A DNA stretch of 25,824 nt from assembly GCA_000969725.1 (NCBI GenBank), contig JXSR01S019273.1. One strand, written 5' to 3'. Shown here in pieces: positions 18,356 through 25,824 of the stretch. Numbering within the stretch: position 1 is the first letter of the stretch; the number at the start of each line of letters is the position of its first letter. This DNA is from Ophiothrix spiculata. Taxonomy: Eukaryota > Echinodermata > Ophiuroidea > Amphilepidida > Ophiotrichidae. Both the position numbers and the translations under genes were made by a program. Under the pieces are notes generated by a model. It saw only the letters and a list, made by a program, of their open reading frames with translations, was not told the DNA's origin and did no database searches.

Positions 18356-18385
18356 TAATTATTGTCGGGGCCCCGACAGTAATTA
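18356..18385. repeat. 30-bp near-perfect palindrome
   Basis: The centre is TGTCGGGGCCCCGACA, flanked by TAATTAT and GTAATTA. The full 30 bp is self-complementary except for one G·T pair, and pairing stops abruptly on both sides. The GC-rich core with no loop would extrude as a stable cruciform. Confidence 0.9.
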
Positions 18386-18602
18386 CAACACAGTAGTCTA
18401 TGGGGATTTTCAAAATGCTTGTAACTTGGAAACGAACGGCCGGAATCAAGTGAAATTTTCAGTATATATTTATGTTGTACTCTTCTTTTTATTTAGCTAG
18501 AAAAGAGGCCACATCAAAATCATGAATTGCACCTTAATATAGTGCTAACACCATGTATCGAACTTTTTTAGTTTTCTCACTCTATTAGTGTTGTGTCTTA
18601 TT

Positions 18603-18627
18603 ATGTCTTTCTTTTAAAGAAAGACAT
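18603..18627. repeat. 25-bp palindrome (12-bp arms)
   Basis: ATGTCTTTCTTT and AAAGAAAGACAT are perfect inverted arms separated by a single T. No mobile-element context was recognised. Confidence 0.85.
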
Positions 18628-19020
18628 GTCATGGATAGGTAACCTGGTTGTAGTTTCGCCCACTTAACTAGTGTCACTCTCAGCAAATGGATGCAGTGGG
18701 CAATTAGGTATTTAATTTGGTCAGTCATCCAGGGCCAGCAGTTGGATTAGATACTGCTGACTTCACTAGAAATATGATAGAAATAGCACTATTGACCAAA
18801 ATGTAGAAAGCATCAACTTTGACTTGGCAGTTGAAGGGCCAAATCGTAGAGTAAATACGGACCACACCGCGTACGGCCATACGCACACGTGTTAAGTACA
18901 GCGCCCGTATCGGAACTTCGGAAATGACTGTAGCAAAATAGAATCTGTGCATTGCATGGGATGACAAAGTGTTTGAACATCATAGGCTACTCCCCTTTTC
19001 AGTAGCTTATACAACATATG
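18628..19020. other. Unassigned non-coding sequence
   Basis: No family motif was recognised in the short minus-strand frames here. Confidence 0.35.
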
Positions 19021-19025
19021 TTGAA

Positions 19026-19075
19026 TAAGGCCTTGCGGGGAAACCCCAATCCCCAGATTTCTCCGGACCGAAATG
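19026..19075 (+). mobile_element. Second copy of the GGCCCTGCGGGG transposon end
   Basis: TAAGGCCTTGCGGGGAAACC and CCGGACCGAAA match the left end of the element at 6495-6545 (TAAGGCCCTGCGGGGAAACC, then CCGGACCGGACCGAAA). No right end was seen nearby, so this is a fragment. Confidence 0.65.
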
Positions 19076-19386
19076 GAGTTGGGTTTAGAGCAGTTTTTAT
19101 TTTCATCCAAAAGTGATCTACTTCTACATGAGCCCTGATGGGGGATGAGAATGTGAGCTGATCCTACACCTTAATAGTAACGAGGAATTTTGAGTATATG
19201 CAGAGGTATATGGCCTGCAGGGTGGAAAGTTAGTACAGACTTTTTTTGTTGATTGATTTGACTTGATATATTCTGGAGGTTGTGTAAAATTTGCCTGTTG
19301 GCATTTTCAAAATCCAAGATGGCCGCCAAAATTCCCCTAAAATAATAAATTTTCACTATAAAGGCCTGAAGGTCAAGATAAAAGAC
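19076..19386. other. Non-coding; contains one GATGGCCGCC repeat copy
   Basis: CAAAATCCAAGATGGCCGCC near 19309 recurs as CAAATTCAAAGTGGCCGCC near 19645, with similar CAAAA…AAATTTTCA/AGATTTTCA text after it. The PIF/Harbinger-like MITE lies between the two copies. Possibly a decayed ~160-bp tandem repeat. Confidence 0.45.
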
Positions 19387-19561
19387 TTTGGCCCGTATTC
19401 CAGAAAGATGTTTAGCTAAATCAAGGTTTTATTTCCCGTCAACAGCACAACTCATTGAACTGTTCTGCTTGAAAGCTTCAAACGATGCATATCATTACTG
19501 GACAGTTCATGCTCTGTTAAACAATGGTTTAGCTAAACATCTTTCTTGAATACGGGCCTTT
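19387..19561. mobile_element. PIF/Harbinger-like MITE with TTT duplication
   Basis: The element (19390-19558, 169 bp) begins GGCCCGTATTCCAGAAAG, then ATGTTTAGCTAAA. It ends with the reverse complement of GGCCCGTATTCAAGAAAG, then ATGTTTAGCTAAA, so the inverted repeats are over 30 bp with one or two mismatches. The 3-bp direct repeat TTT flanks it. GGCCCGT-type ends with a 3-bp duplication are typical of PIF/Harbinger-derived MITEs. It is non-coding. Confidence 0.85.
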
Positions 19562-19959
19562 ATGTTCAAAATTATTATTGGGAAATGGCTTCTGGAGCTA
19601 TGACAAATACATCTGACTCCAAGTTATTTCATATGCATATTTCAAATTCAAAGTGGCCGCCAAAACCACCAAAATAGCAGATTTTCATTAAAATGGACCA
19701 AAACAGCCATTAAAATGCCTGATATCATTCATAATCAACAGGAACTAACATTTAGGGCAACAACAACGTCATTTGAATCCTATTTATATTGTAAGCTGGT
19801 AGAAAAATTAAAGTGGCTCTTGTTCTGTGATTTTATGTGGAAAAAATTGGTTACAGGCACTTCAAAATACATCTAAAACACCAAGTATTCAAAATAATTA
19901 ATGAATAATGCCTATGTGGGTAAAAAAGGAGCACTTCTTTCCAAATAAGGGTATTAGAA
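19562..19959. other. Unassigned non-coding sequence
   Basis: Contains the second GATGGCCGCC-type repeat copy near 19645-19710. Otherwise nothing was recognised. Confidence 0.35.
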
Positions 19960-20711
19960 TGTTTCAAATCTAATATGGAGTCTTGTACTGACACGGACCC
20001 TGCCTCTGTAACCTTTATTGTGACCTTTGACCCCTACGAAAAGATCTGCTGATAGAGTCACCAAAGGCACTTTTGATCGTTGGTTCAAGACGAACAATTT
20101 GACACCATATCCTTTAAAATTGGACAAAGTTGAAAAATTGAGCTTTATCATGAGTCATGACCATTAACACCTAAGTAAGGGTCTACCGATGGGGTCACCA
20201 TTAACTCTTTTGATCGCTGGGCAAAGACAAACGATTTAGAACCTTAATCTTTGAAATCACATAAAGTTGACAATTTGATATTTCTTTTGACCTTAGATCC
20301 CCAGAGAAAAGTCGAGCGATGGGGTCGACATTGACACTTTTGACCGCCGGTTCAAGACAAACAATATGAAAACTTAAACATTGAAATCGAACAAAGTTGA
20401 AAATTTGACCTTTCTTTTGACCTTTGACCCCCAACAAAATGTCAGATTACGGGTCACACCTTTGACCCCCAAGAAAGGGTCGGGCGATGGGGTCACCATT
20501 GACACTTTTGATCGTTGGTCCAAGACGAACAATTTGACACCTTAACCTTTACAAATTGACAAAGTTGAAAATTTGACCTTTCCATTGACTCTCTTTTGAC
20601 CTTTGACCCCCAAGGAAGGGTTGGACAATGGGGTCACCATGGACACTTTTGATCGTTAGTCCGAGACAAACATTTTGACACCTCAAACATCGAGATCGGA
20701 CAAAGTTGAAA

Positions 20712-21710
20712 GGGCGTACGACTGGGTCAACATTGATGGTTTTGATCGCTGGTCCAAGACGAACAATTTGACACCTTAATCTTTAAAATTGAACAAAATT
20801 TGACCTTTGACCCCCAAGGAAGGGTCAAGTGACGGGGTCACCATGGACACTTTTGATCGCTGTTCCAAGACTAACAATTTGAGACCATCTTTGAAATCGA
20901 ATAAAGTTGAAAATTTGACCTTTCTTTTGACCTTTGACTCCAAAGGAAGGGTCGGGCGATGGGGTCACTTGGACACTTTTGATCGTTTGACCAAGACAAA
21001 CAATTTGACATCTGAAACTTCGAAATCATACAAAGTTGAAAATTTGACCTTTCTTTTGACCTTTGAACCCCAAGGAAGGGTCGGGTGATGGGGTCACCGT
21101 GGACACTTTTGATCGTTGGACCAAGACAAACAATTTGACATCTCAAACGTCGAAATTGGACAAAACTGAAAATTTGACCTCTCTTTTGACCTTCTACCCC
21201 CATGGAAGGGTCGGGCGATGGGGTCACTATGGACACTTTTGATCGTTGGTCCTTTGACCCCCAGGGAAAGGGCGTACAACAGGGTCAACATTGACGTTTT
21301 TGATTGCTGGTCCAAGACGAACAATTTGACACCTTAATCTTTAAAATTGAACAAAATTGAAAATTTGACCTTTGACCCCCAAGGAAGGGTGAAGTGACGG
21401 GGTCACTATGGACACTTTTGATCGCTGTTCCAAGACGAACAATTTGAGACCATAATCTTTGAAATCGAATAAAGTTGAAAATTTGACCTTTCTTTTGACC
21501 TTTGACCCCCATGGAAGGGTCGGGCGATGGGGTCACTGTGGACGCTTTTGATCGTTGGACCAAGACAAACAATTTGACATCTGAAACATCGAAATCGGAC
21601 AAAGTTGAAAATTTGACCTTTCTTTTGACCTTCTACCCCCATGGAAGGGTCGGGCGATGGGGTCACTATGGACACTTTTGATCGTTGGTCCAAGACGAAC
21701 AATTTGACAC
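20712..21710. repeat. ~558-bp higher-order duplication within the array
   Basis: The distinctive junction GAAAGGGCGTAC followed by a GGGTCAACATTGA unit, a unit with the variant GATCGCTGTTCCAAGAC, and a unit with GAGACCA…ATCTTTGAAATCGAATAAAG starts at 20712. The same order occurs again from 21270. The shared rare variants show that several monomers were duplicated together. Confidence 0.75.
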
Positions 21711-21934
21711 CTCAAATGTCGAAATCGGACAAAGTTGAAAATTTGACCTCTCCATTGACCTTTCTTTTGACTTTTGACCCCCAAGGAAGGGTTGGACGAT
21801 GGGGTCACCATGGACACGTTGGTCCAAGACGAATAATTTGACACCTCAAACGTCGAAATCGGACAAAGTTGAAAAATTGACCTTTCCATTGACCTTTCTT
21901 TTGACCTCTGACCCCCAAGGAAGGGTCGCAGGCA

Positions 21935-22087
21935 TGAGAATCTTCAGATAATTATCTGATTTCAGATATTTTGTCGTCAAAAATCATCCAAATTCAGATA
22001 ATTTAGAGTTTGATTTAACCATTATAGAGGTTTTTGCTTAAATTTTACAAAATTCAGATTTTTTAATGAAAAATCATTTTCATGCCT
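21935..22087. mobile_element. ~150-bp MITE inserted in the minisatellite array
   Basis: A block with no similarity to the array begins CAGGCATGAGAAT and ends ATTTTCATGCCTG, inverted repeats with one mismatch. GGGTCG precedes it and GGGTCG follows it. Deleting the block plus one GGGTCG copy restores the usual AAGGGTCGGGCAATGG text of the array. A 6-bp duplication is therefore the simplest reading, although the repeat context could mask a longer one. Its interior has TCAGATAATT/AATTATCTGA words. Superfamily unknown; CAGG ends recall hAT, but 6 bp does not fit that. Confidence 0.85.
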
Positions 22088-22745
22088 GGGGTCGGGCAAT
22101 GGGGTCACCATGGACACTCTTGATCGTTGGTCCAAGACGAACAATTTGACACCTCAAACGTCGAAATCGGACAAAGTTGAAAATTTGACCTTTCTTTTGA
22201 CCTTTGACCCCCAAGGAAGGGTTTGACAATGGGGTCACCATGGACACGTTTGATCGTTGGTCCAAGATAAATAATTTGACACCTCAAACGTCGAAATGGG
22301 ACAAAGTTGAAAATTTGACCTTTCCATTGACCTTTCTTTTGACCTTTGACCTTTCTTTTGACCTTTGACCCCCAAGGAAGGGTCTGGCGATCAGGTCACA
22401 ATGGACACTTTTGATCGTTGGTCCAAGACAAACAATTTGACACCTCAAACGTCGAAATCGGACAAAGTTGAAAATTTGACCTTTCTTTTGACCTTTGACC
22501 CCCAAGGAAGGGTTGGACAATGGGGTCACCATGGACACGTTTGTTCGTTGGTCCAAGACGAATAATTTGACACCTCAAACGTGGAAATTGGACAAAGTTG
22601 AAAATTTGACCTTTCTTTTGACCTTTGACCCCCAAGGAAGGGTCTGGGGATCGGGTCACCATTGACACTTTTGATCGTTGGTCCAAGACAAACAATTAGA
22701 CACCTCAAACGTTGAAATCGGACAAAGTTGAAAATTTGACCTCTT

Positions 22746-22971
22746 TTATTTCACCCATGTGACCCCATTTGACCCCACACATTTTTGTCACCCCATAACT
22801 GTTGTGGACCATGTCATGACGTTTCATGTCCCCTAATTTCAGGACCATACCATGTAACGTAATTGAGTTGAAACTTTTTTCGTGAAATTCAAGTTTTTGA
22901 CCCCGTGACCTTTCAGGGGTCAGGTGACATAATGGGAGGTGGCCCTGGTCCCTTCACCCAAGTTTGTTATC
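22746..22971. other. Array flank with degenerate GACCCC motifs
   Basis: TGACCCCATTTGACCCC and GACCCCGTGACCTTTCAGGGG show that the array fades out rather than ending sharply. No gene was recognised. Confidence 0.5.
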
Positions 22972-23079
22972 AAATTGGATTCAGTGAGTCCAATACAGAC
23001 GCAGTCGAGTCCGTTATTTTTCCAACTCATGGTGAGACCAATTTATCTGTGTATTGGACGAATAACTGAATTCAATTTT
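22972..23079. mobile_element. Small inverted-repeat element (~108 bp)
   Basis: AAATTGGATTCAG…GTCCAATACAGA (22972-22999) pairs with TCTGTGTATTGGAC…CTGAATTCAATTT (23046-23079) with a few mismatches and gaps. It has typical MITE size and shape. No certain target duplication was found. Confidence 0.55.
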
Positions 23080-23218
23080 ATCATTATTATGCTCTAACAG
23101 TCTTTTGTCCTTTATCACTACACACATTTCCAGTTGAAAATCGTTTAACATGTGAAAGTTTCATGAAAAAATATAGGTGAAGGATTAAAGGTATCTACTT
23201 CAGGAAATAATGTGTATT

Positions 23219-24655
23219 ATTCGAGTTTCGAGTTGTGTTTCAAACTTTTTGAGTTTCACATTTTCGAGTTCCAAATTTTTGAATTTAAAATATTCAAGTT
23301 TCACATTTTCAAAAGTCTATGAATGTGGGTCCACAACTATGGGACTGAGCTAAAGTAAACATATGCCTGCACATAAAATTTAAAACTGGGAAGATTGGAA
23401 ACTTGCATACTTGAAACTCAGGAATCAAAAACTGAAAAATTTGAAACTTGCATCTTTGAAACTGAGAAATTTGAAACGCGCACATTTTAAAGTCAAAGAT
23501 TTGAAACTCCATATTTAGAACTCGCAAATTTGAAATTCAGAAATTAAAAACTCGGAAAATTTAAAAACTCACATATTTGAAACTCTCATATTTAAAACTC
23601 AGAAATTAAAAACTCAAATTTGAAACTTGCATATTTGGAACTCAAAATTTTGAAACTTGCATATTTGAAGCTCAGAAATTAAAAATTCTTAAAATTTGAA
23701 ACTCAGAAATTTAAAACTCGAAAATTTGAAACTGGCACATTTGAAACTCGCATATTTGAAAATCGGAAATTAAAATTAAAAGCTCGAAAATTTCGAACTC
23801 GAAAATGTGAAACTTGCATATTTGAAGCTCAGAAATTAAAAACGCATAAAATTTAAAAACTCACATATTTGGAACTCGCATATTTGAAACTCAGAAATTT
23901 AAAACTCGAAAATTTGAAACTGGCACATTTGAAACTCGCATATTTGAAAATCGGAAATTAAAATTAAAAGCTCGAAAATTTGAAACTCGCATATTTGGAA
24001 CTCGAAAATGTGAAACTTGCATATTTGAAGCTCAGAAATTAAAAACTCGCATATTTGGAACTTGCATATTTAAAACTCAGAAATTAAACACTCCAAAATG
24101 TGAAACTCGCATATTTGGAACTCAAAAATTTGAAACTCGCATATTAGAAACTCAAAAATATGAAAATCACATATTTGGAACTCTAAAATTTGAAACTAGC
24201 ACATTTGAAACTCCCATATTTGAAAATCGGAAATTTAAAGCTAGAAAATTTGAGACTCGCATATTTGGAACTCGAAAATTTGAAACTTGCATATTTGAAG
24301 CTCAGAAATTAAAAATTCTAAAAATTTGAAACTCGCATATTTGAAACTCAGAAATTAAAAACTCGAAAATTTGAAACTCGCATATTTGGAACTCGAAAAT
24401 TTGAAAGTTCATATTTGGAACTCGCGAATTTGAAACTCGCATATTTGAAACTCGGAAATTAAAAACTCATAAAATTTAAAAACTCACATATTTGGAACTT
24501 GCATATTTAAAACTCAGAAATTAAACACTCGAAAATGTGAAACTTGCATATTTGGAACTCAAAAATTTGAAACTCGCATATTAGAAACTCAAAAATATGA
24601 AAATCACATATTTGGAACTCGAAAATTTGAAACTCAAAAATTTGGAACTTGGAAA
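23219..24655. repeat. AT-rich minisatellite (GAAACTCGCATATTT units) with an orientation switch
   Basis: Units of about 14-17 bp alternate: AAATTTGAAACTCGCAT, ATTTGGAACTCGAAA, CAGAAATTAAAAACTCG. Higher-order repeats are visible: the segment starting ACTCAGAAATTTAAAACTCG occurs at 23701 and 23889 (188 bp apart), and another starting AAATTAAACACTC occurs at 24081 and 24518 (437 bp apart). The first ~95 bp (23219-23312) carry the same units as the reverse complement (GAGTTTCACATTTTCGAGTT), separated by a ~65-bp unique spacer from the plus-oriented body (23380-24655). Open frames inside are not genes. Confidence 0.92.
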
Positions 24656-25372
24656 AATAGCATTATCAGTGGTGATAGTAGAGGTAGAGGGAATAGGAGT
24701 CCGAACTTTGCAAAATTTGGATGACCAAGTTTCAGATTCAGTATTGATACGTGATTATATTGGATTTACAGTTAGTGTGTAGTGGTATTTGTGGCTCAAA
24801 GATATTATTGATCAATTATTTTCATTGAAAACAAAACAGATGATCGATTTAAAGAAAGAATTATAAGCAATTATGAAAGTTTTAGCAGTCTCATCTTTCC
24901 TGGTTTTAGTTGCGGTACTTCAGTCAGTAGTGTCAGTTCTAAAATAAAATAACAAATTCAAGGGCTTTCGTATTAACCTCTTATTTTAAAGATGAATAGA
25001 TAAAATGTGAGACTCAGAGGCAGTAGCTGCAATTGTAATTTTTTGGGAAAATCACATTGCGTATCAAGATACTAGTAAACTTTACAATCAAGGTACACAT
25101 CATGTCAGATATTCAGAAACAAACTTACATTCCGGTTTGGGGAAACTTTGAACATGAAATTCTGGAGAGAAAACATTTGACATCGTTATTATTGGCAATT
25201 GTAGAAGTTATTCTGACACTATTTTTGGCTTGATGGGATACTTTCAATGAGCTTTTGATATAACACTAAACAAAAAATGCAAGTAAGCGATAGAAGTTTT
25301 CATCTGGAGATGAAATAACTTGTCATGTTATTAATATTGGTTTAAAGCTGGTCAACACCACTTACTTTTTAA
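24656..25372. other. Non-coding stretch without recognised features
   Basis: No repeat, gene or mobile end was recognised before the PLE tail. Confidence 0.35.
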
Positions 25373-25408
25373 GACGTATATTTCAGTGATACCAATCACC
25401 GTCCTCAG
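25373..25408 (-). ncRNA. Hammerhead-like hairpin downstream of the PLE C-terminus
   Basis: Minus strand: CTGAGGA, then a hairpin CGGTGAT-TGGT-ATCACTG, followed by AAATATACGTC. If G12 is shared with the stem end, this resembles CUGANGA/GAAA core arms. It is imperfect and lies just after the PLE stop codon, the same relative place as at 8361-8392. Confidence 0.35.
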
Positions 25409-25412
25409 CGTT

Positions 25413-25660
25413 CTAATTCTGAGTTCCAACTGATCCTCCTCTGAATCTCGCCGTAGATGGCGTCCTAGATGACGGTATTTCCAGAAGAGAATCATAAATT
25501 GATGAAAGTTCGCGCCCCCCGTCTCTATTTAAGGTGGGGCTGGTCTCTTTCTTGATGTAAATAGCCTCTCTTATTTTTCGTGGTAGAAATTTGTCCTCCC
25601 TGCATAGCACCGAAACGTTCCCAAGATCTGGTTCATGTCCGGTTTTCTGACAATGTTCGG
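25413..25660 (-). pseudogene. PLE GIY-YIG C-terminal fragment
   Basis: The minus strand reads AEHCQKTGHEPDLG…, then REDKFLPRKIREAIYIKKE with the Glu of the second GIY-YIG motif (RxxxREAI), TLNRDGGRELSSIYDSLLE and a tail ending GGSVGTQN at the stop near 25413. This is the last ~80 residues of a PLE endonuclease, in one uninterrupted frame. The GIY-YIG core and RT are missing: at 25660 the sequence switches to an inverted copy of its own downstream part. It differs from both other PLE copies in this window. Confidence 0.9.
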
Positions 25661-25711
25661 CGGGGGGCGCGAACTTTCATCAATTTATGATTCTCTTCTG
25701 GAAATACCGTT
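25661..25711 (+). mobile_element. Inverted duplicate of PLE 3' sequence
   Basis: This segment is the almost exact reverse complement of 25470-25522 and on the plus strand encodes the same GGRELSSIYDSLLEIP stretch. After 25711 the sequence becomes unrelated GGTCAAAAGGGGTC-type text. It represents a second, very short, oppositely oriented PLE tail or an inverted duplication at the insertion junction. Confidence 0.9.
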
Positions 25712-25824
25712 ACGGGGGTCAAAAGGGGTCAAAAGTCAAATTACCAAAATGCTCCGACTGACCTGAAAATTGACATGGATATACTTTAGGACATCCTGAG
25801 CAACATTAACACGTTTTTAAAATC
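25712..25824. other. Window end; short GGTCAAAA motifs
   Basis: GGGGTCAAAAGGGGTCAAAA at 25716-25735 resembles the minisatellite half-sites. Nothing else was recognised before the window ends. Confidence 0.4.

Larger units (their letters stand above)
19960..22745 (-). repeat. ~130-bp minisatellite array with DR1-like TGACCTTTGACC motifs (~18-20 units)
   Basis: The consensus unit read on the plus strand is GGTCACCATGGACACTTTTG, ATCGTTGGTCCAAGACGAAC, AATTTGACACCTCAAACGTC, GAAATCGGACAAAGTTGAAA, ATTTGACCTTTCTTTTGACC and TTTGACCCCCAAGGAAGGGT. Spacing between successive GGACACTTTT blocks is 130-131 bp in the regular part (for example 20971, 21101, 21231). Some units are shortened or carry an extra CATTGACCTTTCTTTTGACC block. 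Left-hand units are more diverged. Long reading frames on both strands are periodic artefacts with no protein family behind them. It is the reverse-orientation relative of 15395-15800 and 178-345. Confidence 0.95.

Noticed and set aside
20807..22708. Many 60-121-codon open frames on both strands
   Set aside because: All follow the ~130-bp repeat. Their residues (for example FDRWSKTNN, SNFQLCPIS) recur with the monomer and match no protein family that I know.
22972..23079. hAT assignment for the small inverted-repeat element
   Set aside because: CAGT…ACTG ends are suggestive, but no 8-bp direct duplication is present, so only a generic inverted-repeat element is called.
23219..24655. CRISPR-like array
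   Set aside because: Units are contiguous and degenerate, without unique spacers between fixed repeats, in a eukaryotic context. It is a minisatellite.

Overview
This window looks like gene-poor, repeat-dense nuclear DNA from a eukaryote, most likely a marine invertebrate. An echinoderm or hemichordate is a guess from general style: AT-rich sequence, TAGGCCTA-type motifs, GGTCAAAGGTCA minisatellites, and a repeat opening with 'GCCTCCGCC…' followed by 'GTCCGTCCGTCC'. I see no convincing host protein-coding gene, no rRNA or tRNA, no CRISPR array and no bacterial operon. Every protein-like stretch I recognise belongs to a retroelement, and all of them are broken.

Layout. 1-3120: a diverged minisatellite copy, a LINE remnant (~520-888) and a cluster of AGGTCA half-sites. 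3121-3536: C-terminal GIY-YIG fragment of a Penelope-like element (PLE), minus strand. 3836-7111: a MITE fragment, a CCATGG-rich simple repeat, a hAT-type MITE with a perfect 8-bp target duplication (5158-5336), and an element with GCCCTGCGGGG inverted ends (6490-7111). 7645-8301: 3' end of a CR1/L2/Daphne-like LINE, minus strand. 8305-13345: a nearly full-length but dead PLE on the minus strand (N-terminal region, reverse transcriptase, GIY-YIG endonuclease). Its ORF is split by a 2.3-kb non-coding element (10338-12645) flanked by the direct repeat CAATAAT. 13346-19960: mostly non-coding, with a TA-flanked MITE, a mobile repeat carrying a minisatellite, nested inverted repeats, two strong palindromes and a PIF/Harbinger-like MITE. 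19960-22745: a ~130-bp minisatellite array with about a dozen DR1-type TGACCTTTGACC motifs, itself invaded by a ~150-bp MITE. 22970-24655: another small inverted repeat, then an AT-rich minisatellite that switches orientation near its left end. 25373-25711: a PLE 3' end followed by an opposing duplicate of part of itself.

How it fits together. The window is a record of layered transposition rather than a set of cooperating genes. The clearest chronology is PLE inserted, then invaded by the 2.3-kb element, then decayed. The same minisatellite family appears at least three times in two orientations, once inside a mobile repeat. Hairpins resembling hammerhead ribozyme cores lie in or beside PLE 3' regions. 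All calls come from reading the sequence by eye. Element boundaries are approximate unless a target-site duplication is given.
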